64,000 nucleotides of DNA from Micropterix aruncella (taxonomy: Eukaryota > Arthropoda > Insecta > Lepidoptera > Micropterigidae), in contig OX155976.1 of the NCBI GenBank assembly GCA_944548615.1, positions 3,114,442 to 3,178,441 on the forward strand, written 5' to 3'. The notes beneath the pieces were generated by a model. The model ran no database searches. It was not told the origin of the DNA and saw nothing but the letters and a program-made list of their open reading frames with translations. Below are positions 1 to 11,478 of this stretch, piece by piece. A program made the translations under genes and the position numbers. How positions within the stretch are numbered: position 1 is the first letter of the stretch; the number at the start of each line of letters is the position of its first letter.

Positions 1-300
1 TATTGTATAAGATCCTAACTGCATCGTATGACGTTCCTGGGTTGCAGACTATCTACACCATGAGCACTAACACACATCTGCGTGGGCATCATCTGAAACT
101 CCAGCGTGAATCATTCCATTCAAATCCCAAGAAACATTTCCTCAGCAGTAGAGTGGTAAACGAATGGAATGCTCTCCCAACTGAAGTGATCAATGCCAAA
201 AGTGTCTGCCAAAGTCCAGTTTATTTTTAAAGTCATTGGAATGACTTTAAAAATAAACTGGACTTATTCCACAGAAATTGTAATGCAAGCACGGACTCAG
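1..300 (+). repeat. CR1/Jockey-type LINE 3' end fragment (truncated ORF C-terminus)
   Basis: The open frame to 228 ends with a LINE C-terminal tail: N-T-H-L-R-G-H, a Phe/Lys-rich stretch, and FLSSRVVNEWNALP. The same tail occurs at 43015-43430 (minus) and 21110-21350 (plus). The reading frame is cut by a short inverted duplication at 213-264. The 5' end is off the window. Confidence 0.75.
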
Positions 301-330
301 GCGCATCAGCTTAAGCTGCCTGCCTGTTAA

Positions 331-636
331 CCCTTGGAGTAAATGGGTATTTTCATGGATGCATCTGTCTCTTTTGCAGGATTTTCGGCGATATCGACCT
401 TAAAGAACTATAACTACGAAACTACTACACCAATCATAAAAAGAACAACTGCACAATGATTGCATTGAAATTTCGAATATAGAATATTGAAATATCATTT
501 TGTAAAACAATTAGATAATTATGAATAAATATGAGAACGTCAAAGAAGTGAAAAAAACGCGCGACCAGATTTGGTCGACTCGTACTCAACGGATAATTGT
601 TTCGCGACCAGATTTGGTTGACTCATACTCAACGGG
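331..636 (+). mobile_element. piggyBac-like MITE family C, copy 1 (306 bp)
   Basis: Starts CCCTTGGAGTAAATGGG and ends ATACTCAACGGG, flanked on both sides by TTAA (327-330 and 637-640). Five more copies of 302-306 bp lie in this window. The right end carries two copies of a GACCAGATTTGGTC-type dyad. There is no coding capacity. TTAA target duplication with CCC...GGG ends is the hallmark of the piggyBac superfamily. Confidence 0.9.
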
Positions 637-919
637 TTAAATGTATAATAATAATAATAAGACCTATGATTTAAGAATTCATGTTATTTTATACCGTATA
701 GACATGTTTGGAGCGCCGTTTACAGTGCGCCACCATTCTGATATACAACAAAAGTTACCATCTTGAAAATATTAATAAAAGATTACTCGATAAATCCTGG
801 TCGCCAAATTGTAATATGACATTGAGCAATACGCTATGTAATCAATACCCATATATTAAACAAATAGCCGTTTTTTGCAGCACGAAGATTGTTTCAACAT
901 CAGCAGCCCTACCCCATAG

Positions 920-1180
920 CACAGTATACCAGATATAGTAGATTTTCTTAGAACAAAATTTAAATCGAAGCAAATACGTCACGAGTTGAAAGGGCCGCCA
1001 GATATCCCGCTACTCGGCCCACGCAGATACCTAAACGTTCCAAAACGTCGCCAGCTTTTACCTGCTCGTAATGCTAACCAAAGGCATTCGTCCGGATGTA
1101 CCCCTCTGCCCACATTCCCCGCACCCTGTTCCCGCAATGCCCTGTAGCTCGAGAGTAAAGCTACCGGTTGGTATACTGTG
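920..1180. mobile_element. Short TIR element family T, copy 1 (hAT-like, 261 bp)
   Basis: Begins CACAGTATACCAG and ends TTGGTATACTGTG, a perfect 12-bp inverted terminal repeat. It is flanked by CCCATAG/TCCATAG (6 of 7 identical). Other copies are at 11479-12665 and 49946-50346; the latter has a perfect 8-bp duplication. The ends resemble hAT or Transib termini; the 8-bp duplication favours hAT. Confidence 0.75.
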
Positions 1181-1257
1181 TCCATAGCAGAATGTCACAA
1201 GACATAATGCTATGAAAGTAGCTGAAGTAAATTGATGGGGCTTTTGAATTCTCTTAC

Positions 1258-1468
1258 CTTCGGGTAAGACGCAGGCCAGGCCGTCGATCTCCTCGCAAAA
1301 CAGCGTCAGCTCTTCGACGGTGAGCCGGTATTTAGGATCAGCCGAGGCATCCCTGTTCCTCGTCCTGGTCCGCATCTTGTTCAGGTCTAGTTGATGGATC
1401 ACCGAGGCGCATTTCTCCGCATCCTCAATCGCAATCTCCAGCGCTCGGATCAAATCGGTCTTTTGGAT
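1258..1468 (-). CDS. Kdm5: Kdm5 exon 17 (PLU-1 region; last exon in window)
   Basis: Residues 851-920 plus one base. It starts IQKTDLIRALEIAIEDAEKC and ends with VEELTLFCEEIDGLACVLPE followed by G. The E-L-x-x-F-x-x-E-I-D-x-L-x-C motif matches the PLU-1 region. Acceptor TGTTTCAG, donor CCCGAAG|GTAAGAG, phase 1. No further Kdm5 exon is recognisable in 1-1257, so the next one lies outside. Confidence 0.93.
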
Positions 1469-1759
1469 CTGAAACAGAGCAAAATCGTAAAATCACAAGG
1501 AATCTTTCATGCGTTAACTATTTCAATAATTCCGGTAGGAAGTGAGTGACTCAGCAATGAGTCAGGAATGTTACCAATGGTTCATTTTTATTCTTTTCTC
1601 ATACGTTTGGGATAAACCCAAAAGCTTTTGTTGAGGGGCAATTAATAGAAGGCCATAATGATATAATTCCAACATGCTATTCCAAGAAAATTATGTTAGA
1701 CATACACCAGATGTTTGCGAAACAGTCACTAATATTATTCCATCGAACCCTAGATATGG

Positions 1760-1879
1760 ATTCACAGAACTATATGTCGTGGACGGGTGGAATTGGATCC
1801 TCTGGGAGAAGGCCTCGGGCGCTGCTAGGCAATTTGTGCATTGTGCGGCATTAAGCAATCGACTGTGCATTCTGGAAAA
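1760..1879 (-). repeat. Repeat family B (relative of A), left part, split by copy A1
   Basis: The segment ending AATCGACTGTGCATTCTGGAAAA matches the internal part of family A in reverse orientation. It continues at 2529 after the nested copy. Confidence 0.6.
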
Positions 1880-2528
1880 AAACTAGAGTTGTCAACTACA
1901 ACGGGCGAATCCGTCCCCTCAGGAAGTTTTAACGATTAGTCGTTCTATCTCCCTGGAGTGGAGCGGAGAAGACTTGGACAAAACAGTCCACCGCCAAGCT
2001 CCGCCACATACCCGTAAGAGGCCAACGCCCTAACTGCGAGATAGCCAGGAGTGTCAGCAGGCTTACACTCACACCCTTACGTCCAACTGCGACTAGATTA
2101 CTCCAGTCTCTCGATTGGTTACGAGTTCAAGGTCGCTTGAGCAGTCCTCTCCTTTACGAAACGGTGTTTACCGAATCTATCGCGGAAGACGGCATCCTTT
2201 GCCAGGCTGTTCACCCAGGATCGGGTAGCCGAAGGTCGTTTCAAGAGCAGTCACCGTAAGGTCCGCAACCACCCCCGCTCTATAGGAAACAGTACTGCTT
2301 CCAAACTCCCCCGACTGCTAGTCAGAGTGCACGGTGCGCAGACAGTCCAGGAGCGCCAGAAGGTTGATTCCTAAGGGAAACTAGCCCTAAAGCCAGAGTC
2401 CTACCCAGGCTCGCACTTCATGCGTGGAGGCTGCCGGATGGGTGTTAACCCGTGAGTGTGACCAACCCTGAACAGAATGGGTATTCGTGGCCAACTCAGC
2501 AAGGGCCCCTTAGCTCCCTTAGCTTCCT
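1880..2528 (+). repeat. GC-rich repeat family A, copy 1 (about 649 bp), nested
   Basis: Runs from GAGTTGTCAACTACAACGGG to the CCTTAGCTTCCT end. It is bounded by the 11-bp direct repeat ATTCTGGAAAA (1869-1879 and 2529-2539). The host sequence on both sides is an older relative in the opposite orientation, so this copy inserted into its own family. It has no poly(A) and no transposase. Confidence 0.75.
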
Positions 2529-3010
2529 ATTCTGGAAAACAATTAGGGGGTTCTGGAAATGGTCCTATACGTATTCCTAAGTAGCGGGGATGGTTGTTGG
2601 CCTGATGTCAGCTACTCTTGAAGCGACCTGTTAACCACCCGATCTTGTGTCAAAGACGGGCAAAGGGCACTACGGTCTGCGATAAATTCAAACTAAATTA
2701 CCGCTAGTATCAGGTAAAGGCCGCGCAAGCGACTTCGAACCTGCAACCAGACTGAAAGACGGAGAAACTCGGCCAAATCTGGTAGTGAGGGCATGAGGTC
2801 GGCCCACTGGTTTTACCTTCCAGTGCCTCGCGGTAAGGCATTGGACTCTAGGGGTATGTTGGTGAAGTTAGACAGTGGACCGTGTTGTCCCTAAGTCTCT
2901 ACATTCACCCCATGGTTGAAAGAATGATCTAATATTGTTATAACTTCCTGGGGTGGTGGGTTTGCCCATAGTAGCTGACGACTCTAAAAATACAAAGGTG
3001 GGTGGTATCC
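2529..3010 (-). repeat. Repeat family B, right part, ending in a C-rich tract
   Basis: Continuation of the family A-like element split by the insertion at 1880-2528. Shared landmarks are the TAAGTAGCGGGGATGG block, the GGTAAAGGCCGCGCAAGCGA block and the CTTCCTGGGGTGGTGGGTT end. A C-rich low-complexity tract (3037-3062) follows just before Kdm5 exon 16. Confidence 0.6.
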
Positions 3011-3121
3011 CACAACAGCTCTAAAATTAGGACTTCCCCCCCCCCCCTTCCACCCCCCACCACCTGGGGTCGCTGAAAACTCTAAAATCTAGATTTTAGA
3101 AAGCCATTAAAGTATACTAAC

Positions 3122-3293
3122 CTTCAACTCTTGCGCCTTTTTGAGGTGCGTGCGTAAACCGTCCAGGTCGCAGGTCTTGGGCGTACTTGGATCGAGGGCA
3201 TTTTGTACCGAGTCTGCCCATTCTCGGAAGGAATCGGATCTCCTCTTAAGGCGCTCCAGCATGGTAGGTAACTCATCCAAGGTGTAACGATAC
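3122..3293 (-). CDS. Kdm5: Kdm5 exon 16 (start of PLU-1 region)
   Basis: Residues 793-850. One leading base completes Arg, giving R-Y-R-Y-T-L-D-E-L-P. Helical PLU-1-type sequence follows: MLERLKRRSDSFREWADSVQ and GLRTHLKKAQELK. Acceptor CTATTCAG, donor AAG|GTTAGT, phase 0. The PLU-1 segment forms long helical hairpins linking the catalytic core to the distal PHD fingers. Confidence 0.95.
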
Positions 3294-3347
3294 CTGAATA
3301 GCAAAGGAAGCATTTAATACTATCATTGACGATTACTCCAGTCGAAG

Positions 3348-3641
3348 GACCCCTGAAATTCAGGGATGTAATAAATTCAATACAAACGGAGCTGCCATGG
3401 AATTCACCGACCAAAAATCAGGCCCATCATATATAATTATTACACTTCTGGGAGGTCAACGGTGGATTCCGGACTGACCGGCTGTGGTAGGTTTAGGACA
3501 GCTGTCTTGCCACATGTGAGCGTTCACCTTACCACCCATTCACTCCCCCTTCGAAGCCATAGAATTTGAGATGCAGAAATCGCGGTTTTAGATATTTTTT
3601 CTAGAAAGGAGTTGATTATTTTCCTGGAGAGATAAAGATCT
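3348..3641 (-). mobile_element. RLE-type LINE (family R) 3' end, interrupted at a TTAA
   Basis: Matches the 3' UTR and last codons of family R (minus strand): the 3' tail around ATACAAACGGAGCTGCCATG and the ORF end encoding W-L-R-R-G-S-E-W. It stops precisely at the TTAA of the sequence TCTTTAAA, where a family D TTAA element begins. Intact copies read through this point. Confidence 0.8.
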
Positions 3642-3645
3642 TTAA

Positions 3646-4890
3646 CCCGCTCACTCCGTAACATCCGATTGGGGACATTTATGTCGGCCGCCTAAACACC
3701 GAAACGTCCGCTACCGGACAAAGCGCTCGCCGCTGCGAAAAATGCAATTTACGATTCGAAACGTTGTACTATATGCTTTCTGAGGGCGCAACGATATGGC
3801 CAAAATATCTTTAATTCAAGATTTCCGTGTGGCAATATCGAACAACGATTTAAAAAGTGAGCATAGACGTCAAACGCCCAGTCTCCGTCGGCAAATAGCA
3901 CGGCCGCGTACGGCTCCGCGAAATTGGTGATAAAAAGTGTGTGTGTGCAGTGTTTGAGTGTTTGTTACTAGAGAACAGTGAGTAATTTGCATTTTAAGTA
4001 GTTTCTGAATGAGTATTAGTCATTTGAGATAGTCCATTTGCTGTTTTTCACGAATTTTTAAAGAAAACACTTCGGCGACAACAAACGGCTCGCGAAAAAA
4101 TGGTTGTTATTATTTTGTAATGTTTATGAAATATCCCGATATATTGCGAAATATGACGTAATATCGCTTTAATTTACTAACAAAATAAGTATTGCTTCAT
4201 TTACATCCTAAGTTATCACATAATTAGGCGTATTTTGAACATTATATCTTGTTTTGTAATATGAATCGCGCAAAGAAACTTGTTTTGATAATTACTATGA
4301 GAGAATTAAGTGCGATTTTCCATAGTTTTTCGATGAAATGTGACTCTTTGGAGTATAGTAATTAGTTATTAGACATATAATAAGTATATAATGAGACAAT
4401 ATAATTGAAAAAATCTAACGAATTTTATATTATGAGCATTCAAAGTTTATTATTAAGTTTTGGACGCAAACTCTCAAAACTTTAGATTTTTCTGTAATAT
4501 CAGACAAAGCTCAAAGTTCTGGTGTGATTTCTAAGAAGTGTGATGTAGTAATAAAGTTATTTTGAAAGAATTTCATATAAAAAAATACCATAAGTAGTCA
4601 CAAATTAAAAAAAAATATTTTTTTTTTTATGAGAATACATAAAAATTTTCTTGGCTGAATAAATAAATATTTTTGTATGCAAATAAGTAAAAAAAAATAT
4701 GGTTTTGGTAAAGCATTTAATAAAGAACATAACTGTATTTACAATTTTTGCATATTTTGTGACAAAAAAATCGAAATGATTTTATAGGCGAGTTTTTTCA
4801 GTTCGCCAATTTTGTAATATTTATTCATTATTATCTTAATTGTTTTACGAGATAAAGTTATAATGTTTTATATTTCAAATTTCAATATTT
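3646..4890 (+). mobile_element. piggyBac-like non-autonomous element family D, copy 1, 3' truncated
   Basis: Begins CCCGCTCACTCCGTAACATC right after TTAA (3642-3645) and is collinear with the full copy at 22395-23799. Homology is lost near 4890, where an RNase H LINE fragment begins, so the right terminus is missing. No open reading frame of note. Its left terminus carries the duplicated CGTAA...GTCC motif. Confidence 0.85.
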
Positions 4891-5640
4891 ATGTTACTCC
4901 AGCCAACCCAGGCTGTCCCAGAAGGTTAGCAGCCTGTTTGGGTTGCTACAGGCCTCCGGGACAGATGCTGGAGATTGTAGTATTTTTGCCCGTTGCTCTG
5001 CCACGCTCCTGCATTCCATGAGCACATGCTGTGGTGTTTCTTCTTCCTCCATGCATCCTCTGCATAGAGGGCTGTCTGTCACGACTATGGTAAACAGGTG
5101 TTTGTTTAGGGGACAGTGGCCTGTCATAGTACCTATGACTTTACGGATTTTGTCCCGTTTTAATCTGGTGAAGTTGCGGGCAAGTTTTTTAGACGCTTCC
5201 GGAACCGCATTCTTTGTTTGCCTACATCCTGCGTTTTTTTTCCATTCTGTAAGGTGTGTTTCGTCGGTGTTCCTGCGTAGCCATGTTTTTATTTGGGCCT
5301 TGGGGTATGGGCATCAAGGGTTCCGGTCCATATACTATTTTCTTTGATCCCCTTTTGGCCAGTTCGTCTGCCGCATCGTTGCCTAGTGAGTCGCTGTGCC
5401 CCTTTATCCATTGCAGGGTCACTCTATTTGACCTCGCAATGGATTGAAGCGCATTGTGGCATTCCAGTATAAGGACAGAGGTTATAGTATTATTTCCTAG
5501 CGCTTGTAGCACGGAGGCACTGTCGGAGACAAATTTCACACTTAGGTCTCCGGCATCTTTGGTTGCAACTGCCTGTGCTGCTCTGGTGATGCCAATGCAT
5601 TCTGCTTGGAAGATCGTATTCAAGTTGCCTAGGGTAGTGA
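4891..5640 (-). mobile_element. I/Jockey-type LINE fragment: RNase H domain and CCHC tail
   Basis: On the minus strand the first frame encodes an RNase H domain: an E in FQAECIGITRAAQA, an Asp in KFVSDSASVLQAL and the final IKGHSDSLGNDAADELAKRG. After a frame change the C-terminal tail follows: TGHCPLNKHLF, C-R-G-C-M-E-E-E-E-T-P-Q-H-V-L-M-E-C and a stop at W-L-E. RNase H marks I/LOA/R1-like clades. It is a 5'-truncated, frameshifted copy. Confidence 0.8.
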
Positions 5641-5739
5641 TATTTTGATGATTAGATCATTTGAGAAGACGCCGGCTCCGGTACCTAGATGACGCCATGT
5701 TGGCAACTATCCCCACCGCTCAGAAAACATAAGTTTCCA

Positions 5740-5880
5740 GAATACCCCGGTTATTCTCTGGAGTGCACAGTTGATCCCAAATCCATCTTAGAGGAGGCTA
5801 CCGGATGGGAGCTGAACCGTTAGTTGAGCCGAACCTAGGGAAACACAGACAGGCCATAAGGCTCAAGCTGCAAAGAACCG
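5740..5880 (+). repeat. Family A fragment
   Basis: The block GGAGGCTACCGGATGGGAGC followed by a degenerate version of the family A right part is recognisable. It ends just before Kdm5 exon 15. Confidence 0.5.
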
Positions 5881-5896
5881 TTAATAACACACTTAC

Positions 5897-6078
5897 CTCA
5901 GTTTGAATGTCTTTGGCGGGCATACATCACAGAGTTCCTCAAAGTGTTTGAGACAGGCGAGGCGTTCTGCACAACCGCACACCACGGCCGATAAAAAACA
6001 GGTCGTTCTACAACTGCAGCAAAGGCGCTCGTCGTCCGGTAACAGCTCAAATGCCTCGCGCACTGCCTCCGTCACGCC
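5897..6078 (-). CDS. Kdm5: Kdm5 exon 15 (C5HC2 zinc finger)
   Basis: Residues 733-792 plus two bases. [20 protein letters not shown] leads into the C5HC2 finger: [30 protein letters not shown]. The zinc-binding cysteines and histidine are in place. The finger stabilises the JmjC core. Acceptor TTTCCAG, donor CTGAG|GTAAGT, phase 2. Confidence 0.96.
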
Positions 6079-6199
6079 CTGGAAAGACAGAGAAAATACA
6101 TTACGTCCTCATCTATTCTATTCGATTAGCCAATCTGCAAGCAATCTCGTACTAAAATCTTTTAAAAAATGTATGCCTAAAAGGCAGGTTGTACTGCCC

Positions 6200-7060
6200 T
6201 GAATAATTGTAGAACTCCACGTTGCTACACCACAATCACAATAAAATAATTTAAAAACTTTAAAAACACAACCGCCATTACAAAAAGTGAACTATTGTAA
6301 AGGGTTTTCAATAAGAACTTTGTTTTTTAAAACAAAATAAAACAAGGAATTTACATAAAAATTATTCAAATTTTTATTGTACTAGAAAGAGTATGGTTTG
6401 GCAATTATGAATGAAAAATAATATTGGACAAATGTCCATCACGACCACAGTAAACAGATGTCGATTCTTTCATCAAAATTTTTAATCACTTTTTGGAACA
6501 TTTGATAAGAAGCACGATATATTTACCATAATTTATTGACATTTGAATGTTTAGATAATTATTTATTTGATATTTGGATAGTTTAGGCCCTATGACACTT
6601 AACCCGTTGAGTATGAGTCAACCAAATCTGGTCGCGAAACAATTATCCGTTGAGTACGAGTCGACCAAATCTGGTCGCGCGTTCTTTTCACTTCTTTGAC
6701 GTTCTCATATTTATTCATAATTATCTAATTGTTTTACAAAATGATATTTCAATATTCTATATTCGAAATTTCAATGCAATCATTGTGCAGTTGTTCTTTT
6801 TATGATTGGTGTAGTAGTTTCGTAGTTATAGTACTTTAAGGTCGATGTCGCCGAAAATCCTGCAAAAGAGACAGATGCATGAAAATACCCATTTACTCCA
6901 AGGGTTAAAATGATATAACGATTCTAACAATACCACCCACTTCTAATTCGGTTAAAGAGTTTAGAAATAATGGTGGAATAATGAAACGGAAAGCATACAT
7001 ACAATATACCCTGAACACATTACACTTCTTTTTGTTCGGCAGTCGGCATTGAATTGAATC
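6200..7060 (+). repeat. Unclassified repeat family Y, copy 1, interrupted by a C element
   Basis: Sequence around CACGATATATTTA, TTATTGACATTTG, CTATGACAC and TATAACGATTCTAAC is repeated in the same order at about 56700-57430. Here it is split at TTAA by the family C element 6603-6904, while the second copy is unsplit. I cannot assign the family. Confidence 0.6.
6603..6904 (-). mobile_element. piggyBac-like MITE family C, copy 2
   Basis: Flanked by TTAA at 6599-6602 and 6905-6908. It carries the GTCGCG version of the terminal motif twice, 43 bp apart (first G of GTTGAGTA at 6606 and 6649). It is inserted into repeat Y, whose other copy at 57170-57185 lacks it. Confidence 0.92.
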
Positions 7061-7487
7061 GAATTGAATATCAATGTGTGTCTGCCTGTCCGTCCATCTG
7101 TATGTATGTCTGTAATTATGTTACACTCGATTATCTCTGTCAGTTTTAAAGCTATCAACATGATATTTGGCAATCACAAAAATCCTCACCCGAACTATCC
7201 CAAGAATAAAAGACAGTTTAGAAAAAAAATTAAGACATCTTTGAGTTTCTAATGAAGTAGTTTCCTGATTTTTCAGCAAAGTTACCAGAAATAAACAATT
7301 CTAAAAGCCTTGCATTCCCGAGTTACTACTACTACCGAGTACTACCGACTGACAGTGAACAGACTCTCGCTGTGGCAGGTCTGCACGGAGACCGGGATCT
7401 CGATCTCGGTTCCGGGTGAAAGGTCTCCAGTTCTCACGAGACCTTTCAAGAATCGAAATCTTCCATTAAAAAGTCTCAGAATCTTGG

Positions 7488-7620
7488 GAGACTCTCTACT
7501 CTGTATCAGATAAGGAAGGCTTTCCAACATCTGTCAATCGATGTGTTTATAAATATCTACAAGCAAAGCTCATCAAATCTATCAGCAAAGTTGCCTGTCC
7601 AGAATAAACAATAATAATAA
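7488..7620 (+). repeat. CR1/Jockey-type LINE fragment with (TAA)n end
   Basis: The segment TATCAGATAAGGAAGGCTTT...TTATAAATATCTACAAG is repeated at 20310, 20540, 21500 and 47690. It ends at AATAATAATAA, the 3' tail style of this LINE family. Confidence 0.6.
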
Positions 7621-7893
7621 CCACGGGATGCTGCAACAAACACTCTGGAAACCCCTGGACTAGACATTTTAGTCATTGTAGATAAAATCAGTAAAACTTA
7701 CCAAAATAACTTCAATTAAATGTCCGTTAATGGTTATTCACATCACTAATCAAAGACTGTATATGTAATTTGATAAAATAGTGAAAAATAAACTTCTTTA
7801 ATGAATAAAAATGGTAATAACAGAGCAAAACACAGCAAAGTAAGAAGGTTAAAAGAACTACCCTCAAAATAAACTTTTGAATTATTTAATTAA

Positions 7894-8199
7894 CCCCTTG
7901 AGTATGATACGACCAAATCTGGTTCTGAAACAATTATCCGTTGAGTATGATACGACCAGATCTGGTTCCGCGTTTTTTTCACTTCTTTGACGTTCTCATA
8001 TTTATTTATAATTATCTAATTGTTTTACAAAATGATATTTCAATATTCTATATTCGAAATTTCAATGCAATCATTGTGCAGTTGTTCTTTTTATGATTGG
8101 TGTAGTAGTTTCGTAGTTATAGTACTTTAGGGTCGATGTCGCCGAAAATCCTGCAAAAGAGACAGATGCATCCATGAAAATACCCATTTACTCCAAGGG
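7894..8199 (-). mobile_element. piggyBac-like MITE family C, copy 3 (second terminal subtype)
   Basis: TTAA at 7890-7893 and 8200-8203; 306 bp. The body matches the other copies, but the terminal motif is the GAACC/TCGTATCATAC subtype shared with copies at 30722 and 46848 rather than the GTCGCG subtype. Confidence 0.92.
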
Positions 8200-8203
8200 T
8201 TAA

Positions 8204-9250
8204 ACTACTGACAGCAAACGATTCGAAAGAAATCAGAAACTACCTTGCAAAATATAAAACAGAGAGTGGCTTGCATGGCTTATTGGTATAGATTTTGAAC
8301 ACCATCTTTCAAGGGTCATCATCAACATCATTTTTTAATGTCAAAATAAAAGGTACCTATAATTACAAATATTTTAACTACAAAAGTTATTATTCAAAAA
8401 ATACGTTAAAAATCATTGGGTTTTTATTAGATTTCCTAATAACAATGTATGTTACCAAAATACCAGACATTTTTTATACTTAATAGACCCATTTATTACC
8501 CTTTTTTGTATTTAGAATTGTAGGAACAATTTGACATAAAATATCACGTACGCTTTGTGGGTTCCGTTTTTTTTTTGTACTTGAACATACGTGATATGGC
8601 TTGTTGCGTTCGGGCAATAATATAGCGGACATATCATCTACATTCGATAGGTAGGGCAGGTAATAAACTTCTATAGTTTACGAGAAATACTCAAAGGAAT
8701 ATAGAGAAAAACAATCCAAAATTACTATAAGATTCAGATTTTAGAAATAAAATATAGTTTCAATTTATAAATCAATAAGATGATAGATATTTTTAATGGG
8801 TTGAAAATCTTTCAAAATTCATTAGTTTATCAGAAAAAATCTGAATTTTCAAAATTGGTTCATAAATAACAGAGTACTGATGTAACATTTTTTTTAAAAA
8901 AAAACAACCGAAATGATAACCTCCTCCTATTTTTGAAGTCGGTTAAAAAGTATATTTCTCTACTGTATAATTTCCGATGCCAACGTTACAACTCATAATT
9001 GGTCGAATTCTGGAGTCAAATGTCCCACCAGTCACAATGTAGGCTCAGATACAAAATAAATACACATGCAAGAGTGAATTATCAGCTAATTAGACAAGCT
9101 TGTATGTAAATGTAAGAATACCATATTTATTAAATGAAGTTGTTTTATTTTCTTAAAAAACCGTTATGCACCTTTCTCACTAAAAGCACTCTGTGTATAC
9201 GCTTTGCTACGGAACTCAAAAAAAGAAGAAAATGATGTAACGTCACTCAC
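8204..9250. other. Kdm5 intron sequence without recognised repeats
   Basis: AT-rich intron sequence between a MITE and exon 14. It includes a short inverted motif near 8545-8600 (CACGTACG...CATACGTGA). I recognise no gene, RNA or transposon here. Confidence 0.4.
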
Positions 9251-9445
9251 CCATTCGAGGATGCTCTTCCGCAGTTTTCTCTCGTCGGACAGCATCTGCC
9301 GCATGTCTTGGTAAGTGGCCAGCGCCACAGTCAGCCCCAAGGACTCTGCCTCCAGAGCCATCTTGCAGACCAGCTCGTCGTGAGAGAAGACACAGAAGCG
9401 GCGGAGGTTGGAGTAGTGTGCTATGCATTCCCTTCCGATCTTCAG
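9251..9445 (-). CDS. Kdm5: Kdm5 exon 14 (JmjC to C5HC2 helical segment)
   Basis: Residues 668-732: LKIGRECIAHYSNLRRFCVF then SHDELVCKMA and a helical stretch ending RKLRKSILEW. R-R-F-C-V-F-S-H-D-E-L is a family hallmark. Acceptor TCCGGCAG, donor TGG|GTGAGTG, phase 0. Confidence 0.96.
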
Positions 9446-9603
9446 CTGCCGGACAAGACACAATGTTAAATTTAAAGGTGGCGATTCGCGGTCGCACCAA
9501 TGCATCTATCCATACCAATGGCGGTTCCTTTATCCAGGCCCGGCTTGCCTTATTTCTTAAAAATCTTCTTAAAAAGATAGCGAAACTAATAAATTTAACT
9601 TAC

Positions 9604-9868
9604 CCAATCAGCCGGTGTGAAATTAACGGCCTCAGCAAAGTTATAGCCCTGGTTGAAGCCAGCGTGGTATGCCCTGGGAAAGGTGATAACAAATTCGCCG
9701 GCGTGTTGGTCCGTCCTGTACACTGGAACTCCGGCCTGCATCAGGATGTTGGGGTTCATGATGGTCACCAGCTGATGCAACAAATCCGGCTGCCACTGGA
9801 AGAGTTCCGGGGCCGCTGAACGCATCGTCGTTTCAAACTGATCCGCTTTCGAACCCGGCACCCCGTAC
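9604..9868 (-). CDS. Kdm5: Kdm5 exon 13 (JmjC C-terminal half, third iron ligand H647)
   Basis: Residues 579-667. It starts [11 protein letters not shown], continues with [18 protein letters not shown] and the catalytic segment [20 protein letters not shown]. The His of R-A-Y-H is residue 647, 88 residues after the first iron His, the spacing expected for KDM5. [13 protein letters not shown] ends the fold. Acceptor TTTGTCAG, donor TGG|GTAAGTT, phase 0. Confidence 0.97.
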
Positions 9869-10284
9869 CTGACAAACAACATTTCAATAAGCAGGAATGC
9901 CACACAGTGCTAGAACCCATCTCACGACAAATTACATCAAAGTCGGCATTGGTTTCAACAACGGACTACCCACGAGTTTGGTTTCAAACACTGTATTTTT
10001 AGATTTATCTGGATGGACATCTGGATTTTTTAAATATAATATCACTTATTTGTCAAAATTATTTGATATTGATTACCTAACAATGTAATTTCTGGAGTAT
10101 TAAACAAAATTAAGAAAAAAAGACACATAACATATTAAATGCGCACTTCAAACAAAAAAGGTGATCTTTCTCTAATTAGAGTACATGACAGATGTCCGTC
10201 TTTAAAACTGAGGTGCGATTAAATTTTGACAATACGGGATGAGAGAAACCACTTTGAATCCTTCAATAGATTTAAACCCAACTA

Positions 10285-10575
<291 letters not shown>

Positions 10576-10699
10576 TCAGTCAGATGTCAACAACATTAGT
10601 GTTGCCATAATAAAAATAACATAAATAAATTAAATAACATAATAACTACCTACCAAAGATGACATCCTTTTAGCATCTAACTCTATAAAAAAAATATTG

Positions 10700-11335
10700 A
10701 ATTATAGCCAAATTCATCTCCCTCAACCATTTGACCATTTAGAGCTCCCCAAAAAGTTTCCACTCGGTCGCTTTCAAAGTCGGGCCGGGGGGAATGTGAC
10801 TCTCGTTGGCGCCTCGGGTCAGTGGAAAAAACTACTGAATACAGTGGATTTTTGGCTGCAAGCAGGAGCTGATGGATGGAACATTGTCACAATGGCCAGG
10901 TGCCGGGGTGTGGCTTCGGTCTCGGCTGACGTTGGGGGTGCCGCCCCTAATCCTAATCCTGAATCCCCCTCCCTTCTCTTACTTTTCCAGCACCTCAGAC
11001 CGCATAGTAAGACCAACTCTCCCTAACCTAAAAGCTACTTCCCACTATATCTTTTCCTCCATTACTTATGTCTAATCGTCTAAATTATTAACTAAATTAT
11101 TCTCTAACAGGCATCCCTTCTTACGTTTATCCCGGTAATGTCCATAATGTGGTTCCTATGTTAAGTACATAAAACAGTGTTGTCCTTTGTCTCTGTCCGT
11201 AGGTTGGCTACTAACCATAGTTCCCACCCCGTTGTCAAGACAACGCAGGAAACAAAGAAGAATTTGCCATATTGGCACAATCGCCAGCAACCAAGCTGCG
11301 AGGAATTGCCACAAATAAGAAGAAGAAGAAGGTAT
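10700..11335 (+). repeat. Probable retroelement 3' end with (GAA)n tail
   Basis: A GC-richer stretch whose plus frame at 10697-11026 includes WLQAGADGWNIVTMARCRG. After an apparent 3' UTR it ends at AATAAGAAGAAGAAGAAGG (11313-11331), the same tail style as the LINE copy ending at 62088. The clade cannot be fixed. Confidence 0.45.
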
Positions 11336-11478
11336 TAAATACATTCTAATTAAATAATAAAACACTAAATAAAATGAAACTTTAATGACTTTTTGGCATA
11401 AAGTCTACAATTTATGTCATCTTAGATTAGAAACAATTGTGTTGGTGAGTTGGCAATGCTGGCATATGTCACTTCCGG

